From the NCBI RefSeq assembly GCF_033115175.1, contig NC_084832.1:10095342-10159341 (forward strand): a stretch of DNA of 64,000 nucleotides. Reading direction: 5' to 3'. The position numbers and the translations under genes were made by a program. Under the pieces are notes generated by a model. That model did not search any database. It was not told the DNA's origin and saw only the letters and a program-made list of their open reading frames with translations. This document shows positions 1 through 22,589 of this stretch, one piece after another; within the stretch, counting starts at the first letter, position 1; each line of letters starts with the position of its first letter. The stretch is from Lepus europaeus. Lineage: Eukaryota > Chordata > Mammalia > Lagomorpha > Leporidae.

Positions 1-186
1 TGGCCCAAGTGCTTGGGTTCCTGCCACCCACATGGGAAATACCAACTGAGTTCCCAATTTCTGGCTCCATCATGGCCTAGCCCCAGTCCTGGCTGTTGCA
101 GGCACTTGCGGGGGAGTGAATCAGTGAGAAGGGGGCTCTTTGTGTTTCTCTGTGTCTTTCGAATTAAAAAAAAAAAATTTTAAAGA
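1..186 (+). mobile_element. C-SINE, 3' part, cut by window edge
   Basis: Starts in the middle of a C-SINE (TGGCCCAAGTGCTTGGG) and runs to its A-rich tail. Confidence 0.85.
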
Positions 187-596
187 AAATCCCTGTTGGT
201 GTTCTCTCTTTGCTATGCAATGAATTCCTTGTTTCCATGCCACAACCAAAACCAAGGCAAGAAGAGCCGCATCTCAAGATCCTGCTGTGCAGGCTTTCCA
301 TGTCCAGTGGCTTCTTAGGTGCTAGAGGGCCTCAGTCTCCACTCCCCACAAAGCAGCAACCCTGGGCTCTTTCCCTTGGCTCTCTTAGGGACTTCCCCTA
401 AAAGTCTGGCCTATGAGGGCTCTTGTGGCAGCCTAAAACATTTGACAGAGAGGGTTCTGACTTTTGGGCCATGGTGTTACCAGGTGATGGAAAGACCAGA
501 AATTATCACATGTGTGATTTCACTTGACCAAATACTTCCTATATAACACACTGGAAATCACACATATGTCTAAATTCTAATGGTTTTCAAGTTCTT

Positions 597-604
597 TTTT
601 TAAT

Positions 605-635
<31 letters not shown>

Positions 636-953
636 GACAGGCAGAGTTAGACAGTGGGAGAGAGAGACAGAGAGAAAGGTCTTCCTTTTCCATTGGTTCA
701 CCCCCCAAATGGCCGCTATGGCCGGTGCGCTGCGCTGATCCGAAGCCAGGAGCCAGATGCTTCCTCCTGGTCTCCCATGTGGGTGCAGGGCCCAAGGACT
801 TGGGCCATCCTCCACTGCCTTCCCAGGCCACAGCAGAGAGCTGGACTGGAAGAGGAGCAACCGGGACAGAATCTGGCGCCCCAACCGGGACTAGAACCTG
901 GGGTGCTGGTGCCACAGGCGAAGGATTAGCCAACTGAGCCGTGGTGGCGGCCA
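597..953 (-). mobile_element. C-SINE, young subtype, with TSD
   Basis: Poly-T, then GACAGGCAGAGT in reverse orientation, ending at the GC-rich tRNA-like head. TSD GTTTTCAAGTTCTT at 583-596 and 954-967. Confidence 0.95.
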
Positions 954-967
954 GTTTTCAAGTTCTT

Positions 968-1557
968 AAAGAGCATCAGGTTCTCCAGTGAAATGCTCTC
1001 TTCACTGGGAGTGAATTCCCTCTGTAGTCTCCTCTAAATAAGTATGATGAAAATCTCTTACATCTGTCTGATCAGTACCCAGTCTTTAGTGAAAAGACGA
1101 TGTGGAAGAGATGAGCCTCTCTTCCATATTCAGCAATGGGAAGGGGAATTGTAGCCCACAGGGAGAGGTGTGAAACAGCCAATCAGGTCATTGCTATGGC
1201 CACGTGGGATCACACACCAACTGAGGAAGAAGCAATGGAACTAGGGAAGACATGACCATGGACTCGGGAAGAGCAGCTCCATTTCTTCTAGTTGCCGTCA
1301 CCAGATGAGACTTCAGATTTTCTTCCATTGCAGAGGGGCAGGGTCTCCATTTTGAAATTCTGTGCATGGAAATAAGAAAGCGCATGTGCCAGGTGGCCAG
1401 AGATTCAGAAGGGCCACATATAACCCGGGCTTTTTACGGGCCCAGCATCCCTTCCTGGAGCTGCTGCTTGCTCCTCATTGACTTGTCTCGCAGGGCCTAG
1501 CCCTGACCATGGGGGTGAGCTTAGCATCAAGGCAGATCAGTAAGAACCTTTTCACCC
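968..1557. other. Intergenic, nothing recognised
   Basis: Unique sequence between two SINEs; short open frames only. 187-582 is likewise featureless. Confidence 0.5.
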
Positions 1558-1570
1558 GCCCTTCAATCTT

Positions 1571-1894
1571 TTTTTTTTTTGACAGGCAGAGTGGATAGTG
1601 AGAGAGACAGAGAGAAAGGTCTTCCTTTTTGCCGTTGGTTCACCCTCCAATGGCCGCTGCGGTCGGCACATTGTGCTGATCCGAAGCCAGGAGCCAGGTG
1701 CTTCTCCTGGTCTCCCATGCGGGTGCAGGGCCCAAGGACTTGGGCCATCCTCCACTGCCTTCCCAGGCCATAGCAGAGAGCTGGCCTGGAAGAGGGGCAA
1801 CCGGGACAGGATCGGTGCCCCAACCGGGACTAGAACCTGGTGTGCCGGCACCACAAGGCGGAGGATTAGCCTGTTAAGCCATGGCGCCGGCCCA
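1571..1894 (-). mobile_element. C-SINE, young subtype, with TSD
   Basis: Reverse-oriented full-length copy with TSD GCCCTTCAATCTT at 1558-1570 and 1895-1907, perfect. Confidence 0.96.
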
Positions 1895-1907
1895 GCCCTT
1901 CAATCTT

Positions 1908-3060
1908 GACCATAGATGCAGGTGGTGACTGCAGTCAAGGTCTCCAACTGCTGTGCTTAAAGACAAGGTCCAAGAACTCCTGCTGCTGGGGTCCTTGGAA
2001 CCGAGCTGCCCTGGGTGCATTGTTTCCTTGTGCTCAGCTTTCATTAGATTTGGTGAGTGACCCAGAATCTTCCCAAGATCCCTGCTGGTCCACTCCTCTG
2101 CTGAACGTCATACAAAGTAACACAAGACATGAATTTATCAGCCACCTGAAGAATTTCCTCTTCATTAGGATTCTGTAGAAGATGGATGATATCTTATGTG
2201 CTATAGCCAATGTAATCGTGGACTTGCTCACATCTGTCAGTCACATCCAAGTGCTCTGACTGCTGATCTCTGCTGGAGGAATTGGCATAAAAGTTCCCTA
2301 TAGCACTCTGGAACTGGAGTGGAATGAGCATGAAGAGTGTAGCTTTTTTTTAAAAAAAAAGATTTATTTATTTGAAAGTCAGAGTTACACAGAGAGAGGA
2401 AAGGCAGAGAGAGAGAGAGAAAGAGAGAGGTCTTCCATCCGATGTTTCACTCCCCAGATGGCTACAATGGCCAGAGCTGTGCTGATCTGAAGCCAGGAGC
2501 CAGGAGCTTCTTTTGGGTCTCCCACATGGGTGCAGGGGCCCAAGGATGTGGGCCATCTTTTACTGTTTTCTCAGGCTGTAGCAGAGAGCTGGATCAGAAG
2601 TGGAGCAGCCAGGTCTCGAACCGGCGCCCGTATGGGATGTGGGTGCTTCAGGCCAGGGCATTAACCCAATGCACCACAGTGTCGGCACCTGAAGAGTGTG
2701 TTTTACCTCATTTCCCAGCTTCCCCTTGGGTTTAGACTTCGATGGCCCAGTGCAGTGGCTGTCTTCACAGCACTCTCTCAGCTGGCTGCCACCTGCTTTG
2801 TAAGTCTCCTCCTTTTCCTCCTCTTCTTCCTCCCCTCTTCCTCGTCCTCCTCACTGTGTTGCTCATCCTTCCAACGTAAAATACTGTCGTTCAAGTCCTT
2901 GTCTTCGTGCCTGCTTCTTGGAGACACCAGACTCAATAGCAAGCTGCTGCCATGCTTGGAAGTTGTGCTCAGATGTGGCCACATATCCATCATTCCATAA
3001 ATGCTAATCCACCTCCAAACTCGAGGAGGGCACTGAGACAGGGAGGAGGCCAGGAATGTA
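1908..3060 (-). pseudogene. Possible decayed retrocopy on the minus strand, interrupted by a SINE
   Basis: Minus-strand reading of 2700-3060 gives an acidic-then-basic segment (EEDEEEGRKKRRKRRR). After removing the C-SINE at 2341-2689, further peptide-like stretches such as DKFMSCVTLYDVQQ appear at 2040-2340 with frame changes and stops. The composition is gene-like, but part is a low-complexity CTT/TCC tract. Parent unknown; it may be chance. Confidence 0.2.
2341..2689 (-). mobile_element. C-SINE with TSD
   Basis: AAAGATTTATTTATTTGAAAG tail marks reverse orientation; the body carries a GA-rich tract. TSD TGAAGAGTGT at 2331-2340 and 2690-2699. Confidence 0.95.
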
Positions 3061-4210
3061 CCAAGGCTCACCAGCTAGCAGACAGTGTGTATGGGATGGC
3101 AATCAGCATGTACCTGGCACAGCACCTCTGACCCAGTGCCTACACTGTGGACTTTTGGGGTCAGATTATTTTTTGCTGTGGGTCTGTTGTGTGTCTTACA
3201 GCTCTCTTGGCCTCTAAACACTCCACTCCATTGTGTCCACCGAACAGGCCTCCACAATTCACTGCATGTCTCCCAGGGGACAGGGAGAATACCCTCCCCC
3301 TGCCCCTTGCTCCATGAGTGCTGTGGCTAAGACAGCCAGGTCAGTCAGGTAAAGCTCAGGGAAGCATTGGGGTCCACGTGGATGGAGAGAGGCAGGGTGG
3401 CCACACCACACAGCCCATTGACTGAGCCTGCATTAGCCTTGATCCACCCTGTGTCTTCTGCCTCCAGCTATGGCCCACTTTCCATTATGCTGTTCTTCCT
3501 GGGATCAATTGTTCCACTGCTCTGCTTGTTAGAAAGTTCTTTCCTATTGAGGGCAAACCTGCCTCCCAGTGACTGACTTCATCAGCATGCCCTCCAGAGC
3601 CTTGCGGAAGGCCTAATCCCTCTTCCCGGGGTGGCACTTCAACTATTTGAAAACAACGCATGTGCCCTGCCCTGTCCCCTCCCCACCACCCCTCCCAGGG
3701 CCTGCTGGAGTCCGGGCACGCGCAGGCTCCTACTCCATGAGTTCAGAGACGGTAACCCCTGCCGGGACGTGCCAGGGGCTGCAGTGGGTCAGGGAACAAT
3801 TCTTGGATGGGGAATTCAACTTCTAGGCCCCTTCTCAAACCTTAGAACAAGAACTTCCAGGGACAGGCCTAGGGGCTAAGTACTCAGAGCTTCCAGGGAA
3901 TTCTGATGTAGCCTGCAGTCCAGTCCTTAGGGACTTTGGATCCAGCTCGTCCCAGCTCCGGACAATAGAGCTCGGCTTTAGTTGGTAAGGCAGCTATTTA
4001 CAGGATGGCTTATTTCTGCAGATAATAAGTTAAAGGGAGATTTAAAATGTTTTTGTTCCTTGTCCTTGTACTCATTTCAGAGCTTGTAGAATAAAATATC
4101 TGTGCATATACATATATACATACACACATTCATGTACATTACAGTTTTTTCAAGGTCTTAAAAATCAAATTGCAATGATATTTTTACGGTTTCTTTTTTG
4201 TTGCTGTTGT
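2700..4210. other. Intergenic, low-complexity pyrimidine tract and unique sequence
   Basis: 2808-2850 is a CTT/TCC-rich tract. 3060-4210 holds nothing I recognise. Confidence 0.5.
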
Positions 4211-4855
4211 TAAGATTTCTTTATTCATTTGAAAGGCAGAGTATATTGGGGCCAGTGTTGTGGCATAGCGGGTAAAGCCACTGCCTGCAGCAGTGCCAGC
4301 CTTCCATATGAGCACCAGTTCAAGTCCCGGCTGCTCCATTTCCAATCCAGCTCACTGCTATGGCCTGGGAAAGCAGTGAAAGATGGCCCAAGTCCTTGGG
4401 CCCATGCACTCACATAGTAGACCTGGAAGAACCTCCTGGCTCCTGGCTTCAGATCATCCCAGTTCCAGCCATTGTGGCCATTTGAGGAGTGAACCAGTGG
4501 ATGGAAGAACTCTCTGCTTCTGTAACTCTGCCTTTCAAATAAATAAAATCTTTTAAAAAAAGAAAAGAAAGGTAGAATTATATAGAGAAAAAGAGCAGGA
4601 GACAGTGAGATAGAAATCTTCTGTCTGCTGGTCCACTCCCCAAATGGCCACATCAGCCAGAGCTGCGCTGATTCGAAACCAGGAGCCAGGAGCTACTTGT
4701 GGGTCTCCCAGGTGGGTGCAGGAGCCCGAGCATTTGAATCATATTCTGCTGCTTTCCCAGGCACAGTAGCAGGGAGCTGGATTGGAAGTGGAGCAGCTGG
4801 GATATGGGATGCCGGGGTTACAGGTGGTGCCTTTACCTGCTACCTGCAGGGCCCA
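4211..4855 (-). mobile_element. C-SINE split by another C-SINE
   Basis: The reverse-oriented host SINE starts AAGATTTCTTTATTCATTTG, is broken at 4246 by an insertion, and resumes at 4567 to end near 4855. Confidence 0.9.
4247..4566 (+). mobile_element. C-SINE nested in the SINE at 4211-4855
   Basis: Forward copy from GGGGCCAGTGTTGTGG to AATAAAATC plus A tail. The TSD is imperfect: GAAAGGCAGAGTATAT (4231-4246) against GAAAGGTAGAATTATAT (4567-4583). Confidence 0.93.
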
Positions 4856-7099
4856 CCCCTTTACTATTTCTTTTAGGGGTGATGACACCTGCTGGAAATA
4901 AGTGACAGAAATGCAGATGCACGTCTAGAGTGGGATCCATTTGGGAGGAAGGTAGCATGATGATGATGGAGTTGGAAAAGCGCCAGGGCACCTCCCATCA
5001 CATAAGGCATGGAAAAGAAGACCTAAGAGTTATGACCTCATAGCAGGGCCAGAGAAAGACCTCGAGTCTAAATAAATTGATGTTAAGAACAAAATACAGT
5101 GTCAGCAGAGAAATGAGTACCAAGGTTGGGTAGAGAAACAGAAACAGTTTCTTCTATCTACTCAAGTTAAAGCCCTCCCTTTCTGTTACTTTTCATGGTC
5201 TGTATTCTCTTCTAGGAGTTTCCAACCTTCATGAATGAGTGTGTGAATTTCTTTTTTTCCCTTTCAATAAATGTAATGATTTACTTTTTTCTTGTGAGTC
5301 TTTCAGATGTCCTGTTCCTGATGCAACTCCTAGCCACCCCGTGCGTGACTGAGGCCTCTGACCGCATCTCTGCTCACGGACAGATGTTCTCCTTGCTTGC
5401 TTGCTAGTGTCCACCCTTCATCTCTGTAGAGTCCTACATGGGTTTCTGGCTGCCGGCTCAGGGTCCTGGGCCGGTCCCCAGCACGCACGCCCCTCCATTC
5501 AGCCATAGCCCAGTGGCGAAGGAGCGCAACATTTGTAGGTCTCTGTGAAACCCCATCCCCAGCTTCCAGTGCCCCTTAAAGGGAAGCAGAGGTTTACATT
5601 TTAAACCACACACAGCACCTGCGGACTGCTGGGCAGCATCTGTTCTGTGCAGGAAATCTGCTGGTGGTGAGAGCTCTGGACCTTGTGAGGCCAATGCCAC
5701 TTCACATTGCGAGGACTGTGTGTGTGTGTGTGTGTGAGGGAGGGAGGGAGGGAGAGAGAGAATTCTAGCAAAGTAACGTGTCTATGATACTGATGGGTAA
5801 TGCTACCCTAAATAACTTGGACTTCCACTGGCTGGCTTTTGTTCATAAAAAGCTAATCCTTTCAGGTGCAGACCTATATAAAACCCAAGGGGTCAAAATC
5901 TGTGCGGAGACCTCAGATCTCTTCCGCTCTGTAAGGTAAACATATGCTTTAACTAACAGCTCCGTGACTTCAAGGACACTAACAAAACCTTCAGTTCTTC
6001 ATTAGGTCTAGCCATAGGATAGAGACCACAGGATGGTTTGAACTAATAACAGTCTGCATGTTGGAGAGGAGTCATTTCATTTCACAAGGAAAAGCATCAC
6101 CTGAGATTTTACAGAAACTAGATCGTCTTGCATGTCACATACAGAACTGTCTTAGTGGGCGGCGACCCTTGGCAGGTGCAGGTATTCTGCAAACACGGTC
6201 ACATGGCGGGACTGCTGGGCAGCTCTGGAGATGGTAAACACAGTGGCTGATGCATGTGTGATGGCTGTGCTTGGATCATCTCTCTTCATTCTTGCAGCTG
6301 CCACATCAGGTGGGCATCACCATTCTACACATTTTCAACCCAGAGTGTACACGGCAGAGCTCAGATTCAAACACAGGCTTCTTACTATCATACTGAGGTG
6401 TCTGCACAGAGTCCCCACAAATCTGATCTTTTTTAGGGGGTGGGACAGTTCATTTCTTGGGGCTGTGAGAAGGCTGAAAAGAAGGATCAGGTAAGTGCTT
6501 GCAAGACCAAAGACTCCTGAGAAGCACAGAGTGATAGGGCACCGTGGCTGGGCTGGTGGGTTGCAGACTTGGGGTAAATGTGAGTATTTAATTCTTGAGC
6601 CAATGACAATGCCCAGGACTTCCACAGGGTCCTGTTTCTTTGAAATGCTGTTGCTCAGAGATGTGAGGGGCTGGCATCATCGCCAGATGTGCACTGGAGT
6701 CACCAGTGCTGCAGGATGCTGCTGCCCCTCCTTGTGCTTTGTTTGTTCACTGGCTGTAATTCTGCGCCTGTGCAGCTGGCTTTGGTGTTGGTTTTGGGTG
6801 GCTCATTAGCAATGGTTTTGCTGGTGTATCCGGTTACCACCCTCAGCTGGCTGAAGCAATACAACAGGGCAACTCTTGTGCAGAGAATAAATCCAAGATG
6901 ATAAACAGAGCTGAGAAAAACCATTGATCATTTGTTAAAAAAAAAAAAAAAAAGAGCCCAGAGAACACTTCTATGATAGCATGGACTTCAAAGCCTTACA
7001 AGTGATTTCAAGGAAAACTAGGAGAGGTACAGCAAGGCTGAAGTGGGAGGGTGCAGGCTGCCTCATGGGCATGAGCGTGGCTCCTGCAGCTGGACGTCT
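4856..7099. other. Intergenic, mostly unrecognised
   Basis: Contains the 5717-5760 microsatellite, a possible MIR fragment near 6330-6400, and a poly-A run at about 6938-6954. No conserved exon was noticed. Confidence 0.5.
5717..5760 (+). repeat. (TG)n then (GAGG)n microsatellite
   Basis: About ten TG units followed by a GGGA/GA-rich run. Confidence 0.95.
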
Positions 7100-7275
7100 C
7101 ACTCTGACTGCTGGCTCTGGTCCTGGCCAGCTGCTTCTGCTCTTGGACTGGATTTTAATCTCTCTGTGCCTGAATTTCTGTCTTCTGAGACAAGGTGTAA
7201 GAATAGTACTACTTCACAGGGCTGTTGGGAGGATTAAAGGAATACATGACAAGTGCTAGAATGGCGCTCAGCACC
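7100..7275 (+). mobile_element. MIR remnant
   Basis: Matches the MIR core region: CTCTCTGTGCCTGAATTTCT, then GGGCTGTTGGGAGGATTAAA and GTGCTAGAATGGCGCTCAGCA. Confidence 0.75.
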
Positions 7276-7424
7276 AACCCAAAGCCCTCTGGCAATAGCA
7301 GCACCGCCTTTTGCCCACGATCTCAGTACTCAGGTCTCTCCTTCAGAATCAAGGATGGTCCTCCTGTGCTTTAATAATCACTCTTGGTCTTCTAGTTCTC
7401 AGTGCAGTCCTAGGGGCCGGCAGA

Positions 7425-7535
7425 TCTTTCGATCCCCCTTTTGCTGATGAGGAAACCGGTGCTGAGGGCATTAAGTGGGTTTGCCAAATGCAAGCGAGGG
7501 AGCTGAAGCAGGATGCTGGCTCCCAGCCTGGCGTT
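7425..7535 (-). mobile_element. MIR remnant, reverse
   Basis: GATGAGGAAACCGGTGCTGAGG followed by a degenerate AAGTGGGTTTGCCAA resembles MIR in reverse. Diverged. Confidence 0.5.
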
Positions 7536-8040
7536 TTCTACTGTCTTGCAACGGAGGCTTCCTTAGATGAACGGAGAGCAAACTTGTGTTTGCTCCAAAC
7601 CCTGGCTTCTCATTTATGATGTCATTAACCCCATAAACCACAAGTATCCTCAATGAGCTGCAACACAAGAGAGATTTTATTAAAACTTAGTTCCAAAAGT
7701 TACTAGAAATACAATACATCGTAGACTACCCAAACGTAGTTGATGTGCTATAATACAGGTTGGGAGTGGCAAAATATAAATTTACAAAACCTTGCAAACC
7801 GGCTGCCGCCTCCTGAGCCACACCATGCTCGCTTCCAGGCTACCACGGCTGCTTTTGCATTTTTCCATGCACACAGGCTGGGTGATGTTTAATGGTCTCC
7901 CCATACCTTGCTCTGCCAACGCGGGACCGCAGCTCCTTTGGTGACTGCCTTGCTTGCCCAGGGAACTAAGCTGAAAAGCAGCCGTTCTTTTCGGCTCAGC
8001 AGATGCTAAGGCGATAAGCTTCTGCTCTGCAGCCCTTGGG

Positions 8041-8110
8041 GAGAGTCAGCCTCGACTTGGGCTGAGCAGCTCGGGTCTTGTCCAGTTCTTTCTCTCGGCA
8101 GGTGCAGGGC
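8041..8110 (+). promoter_or_regulatory. METTL21C 5' UTR or splice acceptor region
   Basis: The bases before the start codon read TTCTTTCTCTCGGCAG at about 8086-8101, then GTGCAGGGC and the ATG. This resembles a 3' splice acceptor, so the coding first exon may be preceded by a non-coding exon. No TATA box or clear promoter is visible nearby. Confidence 0.35.
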
Positions 8111-18424
<10,314 letters not shown>

Positions 18425-18537
18425 GTCAAACAAAATGCCTTTCAAAATATGAGCGTCATTGCTAGAAATTGCATTGGCAAAAAGACTTCTTTTACGTGAT
18501 GAAGAAGGCAGTGTGCAGAAACAACCTACATATCTAG

Positions 18538-18543
18538 AATAAA
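18538..18543 (+). promoter_or_regulatory. METTL21C candidate polyadenylation signal
   Basis: AATAAA lies 114 bases after the METTL21C stop. It is the first canonical hexamer downstream and would give a short 3' UTR. Placement is by sequence only. Confidence 0.55.
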
Positions 18544-19069
18544 CCTCCTAGTACAGCAACTTCCCAAAAAAACTTATTTAAGATTATCTGGGTAATTAAA
18601 TACAAGAGGTCACATAATTTTACATGAATAAGTTAATACAAGTGGATTTCCTGCTTATTATTTCTGCTATAGAGCACGGTTTTAAACTTTTCCATACACT
18701 CTGGTCACTTGAAACTGAGATGGACATTTTAACTATAGAAAAGGAGGAGATACTGAGTGATACAACAGTTACAGGTTTAACAGATTACAAGTGGAAAGTT
18801 AACAAGACATAGGTGCCTTAGGAACTTAAGAAAATTTACTTCACAAATACTGCCCCTGGGTGTCAATTATTTGTGACTGTTCCAACTTGGATTTCTGGAT
18901 TGCCTGTTTTTTGTTTTTTGTTTTTTTTTTTTCCACAACTTTATGATTACAATTCTTAGAAAACTAGGAAATAGAATTTTTGTTCTGATAAAAATGACAA
19001 AAACTACAAAGCAAACATCATACGTAACTATAAAGCTTTTTTCCTAAAGGATGTAGTTACTCAAAAGAA

Positions 19070-19300
19070 GAGTGCCAGAGAGGGAGGGACACAGGTGCAC
19101 ACACACCCCTTCCATCTACTGGTTCACCACCCAAACGCCCACAACCAGGTCTGGGTCAGGCTGAAGCCAGGAGCTGGGAGCTTCTTCTGAATCTCCCATG
19201 TGGGTGGCAGGGTCCCAAATATTTGGGCCACCATCTATTATCTGTGAGTGCATTGGCAAGAAGCTGGATTGGAAGTGAAGATCAGCATCTTAAGAGGCAG
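19070..19300 (-). mobile_element. C-SINE, old partial
   Basis: Diverged reverse fragment (TGAAGCCAGGAGCTGGGAGC, TCTCCCATGTGGGTGGCAGG). Confidence 0.75.
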
Positions 19301-19554
19301 CTTAACCTGCCCTAAAGCTGCTCCTTTGATATGGAGACAAATCCAGCAATCATCTCTCTTTAACACTATGGCTTTTTGCCAAAGCAGTAAAGGAAGAAAA
19401 ACAAAATACAGATTTGAAAGAGACAATAGAACTGATGCTGCTCAAGAAAGTTTGTGTAGCCCTGTGTAAATTTTTTCTGTGCAGACAATAAATATTCTGC
19501 CTTTGCAGCCCAAATGCTGTTTCTGCAGAACACTTACTTTTTTTTTTTTAATAA

Positions 19555-19640
19555 TTTTTATGAAAAGGTAAATACCATTCTTGGCCTGAAAAAACAGGCT
19601 GAGGATTGCATCTGGCCACAGGCCAGTTTGCAGACCTCTG
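19555..19640. repeat. Ancient interspersed-repeat tail
   Basis: AACAGGCTGAGGATTGCATC and a 'ggccacaggccagtttgc' block resemble an old mammalian repeat tail; a similar block is at 25770-25860. Class not resolved. Confidence 0.35.
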
Positions 19641-19679
19641 GCATGCCTGCAGTCAGTCTGTTGGGGTCTTAAGCCTGAG

Positions 19680-20062
19680 GCTGGCCTCTGATCAGCAGGG
19701 GACAGTACAAGCACTCCTCAACAAGGGGAACGGGAAAGGTAAGGTCGACGGGTCAAGCACACCGCAGCAAGCACCCGTGAGTTCTGTCGAAGCAGGAACT
19801 CCTTTACTGAGGAAGTGTACAGGCTTATAAAGCTTGCAAAAGACATGCGCAGTAGGGGAGCCAATCAGCGGAAAGGTCATGCAGGCATGGGTGGACCACG
19901 CACAGGGGCATATAGGGATCATGCACTGTCCACGTGTGCGGAACTAAAGCGGACCTATCCCTGCAGGTGGTCCGATCTCGGGTGGCTTAACCACAGCGGC
20001 CACAAACACGCCCCCTCTCCCCCGAACATCCGCCAGGTGCCATGTTGTCAGGGACTATTTTA
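19680..20062 (-). mobile_element. Solo-LTR-like fragment of an old endogenous retrovirus
   Basis: Read on the - strand this stretch has LTR layout: a GC-rich U3-like part, a CTTTATAAGC TATA-like box near 19830, and an AGTAAAGG poly(A)-like signal about 25 bases on, then an R/U5-like pyrimidine part. No gag, pol or env frame flanks it, so it is a solo LTR or fragment. Class is uncertain; layout recalls class II (IAP-like) LTRs. Confidence 0.5.
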
Positions 20063-20156
20063 GGCAATGCCCAATATCAATTAGCAGTGGGATTACCGAA
20101 ATTTCTGAGTTCAGCAAGGTCATTAAATGTCAAGATGCAAAACACAATTTTATTTA

Positions 20157-20507
20157 TTTTTATCTTTTTATTTTATTAGAAAGGCAGGATTACACAGAAG
20201 GGGAGAGAGAGAAAAAAAGAGCGCAAGAAGACAATCTTCCATCTGCTGGTTCATTCCCGAAAGGGTTGCTATGGCTGGGACTGTGTCAGGCCAAAGCCAG
20301 GAGCCTGGAGCTTCTTTTGAGACTCCCATGTGTGTGTAGGGGCCCAAGCACTGGGGCCATCTTCTGTTGCTTTCCCAGGTAACAACAGCAGGGAGCCCAA
20401 TTGGAAGTGAGGCAGCTGGGTCTTGAACTGGCACCCATATGGGATGCTGCACCACAGGGAGCAGCTTAACCCATTTTGCCACAATGCTGGCACCTGCCTT
20501 CTGTGCT
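20157..20507 (-). mobile_element. C-SINE with TSD
   Basis: Reverse copy, TSD CAATTTTATTTA at 20145-20156 and 20508-20519. Confidence 0.92.
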
Positions 20508-21001
20508 CAATTTTATTTATAAACCCTAACCTCAAACAACTCACAAAATTTAAATGCAGACAGTACTTAGAATAGCAATGTCCCATGCACAACAGCAAAT
20601 AAAAAAACCGGCTAAGAACGCTACACAGATTTATGGCATTGAGACAAAGATTACCTAAGCATACAGAGGCATACTGAGTTTGTGCATTGGAAGCTATTTT
20701 AAAGATGTCAGTTTTCTCCAATGTGAAATCATACTCAATATCCCAATATGCATTCTTGTGGAACTTAGTAGCTGATTCTAAAATTAAATGAAAATGATAA
20801 AGTCAAGACACTCCTGATGAACTTGCTAGGAAGATATGCTGCACAAGTCAAGGAGTCTTTTACAGACAGAATAACTGAGGTAGTAATTAGTATTATTGCT
20901 AATTCTAAATACACATTGGTAATTCTTATATACACTTACATACTGTTATTAGTAAACTTTAGAACCTTCTGTAAAAATAGTAGTAATAGAAATACCTATA
21001 A

Positions 21002-21323
21002 TTTTTTTTTTTTGACAGGCAGAGTGGACAGTGAGAGAGAGACAGAAAGGTCTTCCTTTGCTGTTGGTTCACCCTCCAATAGCCGCCAGGGCTGGCGCGC
21101 TGCGGCCGGCGCACCACGCTGATACCAAGGCAGGAGCCAGGTGCTTCTCCTGGTCTCCCATGGGGTGCAGGGCCCAAGCACTTGGGCCATCCTCCACTGC
21201 ACTCCCTGGCCATAGCAGAGAGCTGGGCAACCGGGACAGAATCTGGTGCCCCGACCGGGACTAGAACCCGGTGTGCCGGCACCTCAAGGCGGAGGATTAG
21301 CCTGTTGAGCCACGGCGCCGGCC
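21002..21323 (-). mobile_element. C-SINE, young subtype, with TSD
   Basis: Reverse copy, TSD GAAATACCTATAA at 20989-21001 and 21324-21336, perfect. Confidence 0.96.
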
Positions 21324-22066
21324 GAAATACCTATAAATTTAAGGGCCAAATGAGCATTCTGGACATAATTTCAAAGATTTGATTGTCTCTATTTTTTTCT
21401 CCTTTATTGATAGTCTATTATAAATACAAGTCTCTAAGATGTTGGGTGATGAATGCTTTTCAACATACGACTCTTCAATTCCCTTGAATACAGATAACAC
21501 TTTTTCTCTTTTAATATAAATAATAGTGGTCAATGGCTTATATGTAGTCATAACTTATTAAGATTTTTAAGACCAATACCTAAAAAAAAGAGGAAACTAT
21601 GCCTCTCCTACAACCCTGAGTTTTTGGAAGGGGGTATCAAGGCAGGAGGAGCCTTAATTTCCTTCTCTCAGGCAAAAAAGGAAAATAAACATATCATTCA
21701 CAATGTCTTCCCCTGGAATATGGAACTTATACAAAATCTGCCCTCTAAAAGCAGGAGAAAAGTTGTGGAAAAGATATAGGATGTCTTCTATATCCAGATA
21801 GCGAAGCCAGCACAGGATATTCGCCTGGTGATACCCAATTATTCTACCCAGTTTTACCTGGTGCTGGCTTTCTGTGTCATGTGAGCAAAGGAGGAAAAGA
21901 TAAGTCAATCTAGAAAACACCAGCTTATTATCATAAAACTCAGTTAATCATGTAAGCCGGCATTAGCATTAGGACATTTAGGTCAATGAAGCAGAAGAGT
22001 CCATAGAGCCACAAATACATGGTCATTCGATTTTTGACAAAGGAAAGTCAGGGCAAATAAGTCTTT

Positions 22067-22367
22067 CTTTTTTCTTTTGCCAGAGTTAGACAGTGAGAGA
22101 CACAGAGACAGAGAGAAAGGTCTTGCTTCCGTTGGTTCACTCCCCTAAAGGCTGCTACAGCCGGCCCTGCGCCGATCCGAAGCCAGGAGCCGGGTACTTC
22201 CTCCCAGTCTCTCATGCGGGTGCAGGGACCCAAGCATTTGGGCCATCCTCCACTACACTCTGAGGCCACAGAAGAGAGCTGAACTGGAAGAGGAGCAACT
22301 GGGACTAGAACCCTGGTGCCAGCGCCGCAGGCAGAGGATTAGCCAAGTGAGACACAGCGCCGGCCGA
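22067..22367 (-). mobile_element. C-SINE, young subtype
   Basis: Reverse copy inside the old L1; short TSD AAGTCTTT at 22059-22066 and 22370-22377. Confidence 0.9.
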
Positions 22368-22589
22368 AGAAGTCTTTTAAATCAGCGAGGCTGGAACAAT
22401 TACACACACACTGAACTTTCTCACATTATTATTCACAAAAATTGAAATGGATCATAGCCTTAAAACAAGGGTTGACACTATGAAGACTGCACAACTTCTA
22501 GAATAGTATAAAATCTTTGTTGCACAATTCATGAATAAAAAATGCTAATGGGCCTCATCAAATTCAAAACTACAAAAATGGGATACTTG

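Noticed and set aside
577-1854. Several 60-118 codon ORFs at 0.6-1.9 kb
   Set aside because: All are C-SINE sequence; the same peptides recur at each SINE in the window.
5870-5890. TATA-like TATATAAAAC as a promoter
   Set aside because: No gene, exon or initiator context downstream; common by chance in AT-rich DNA.
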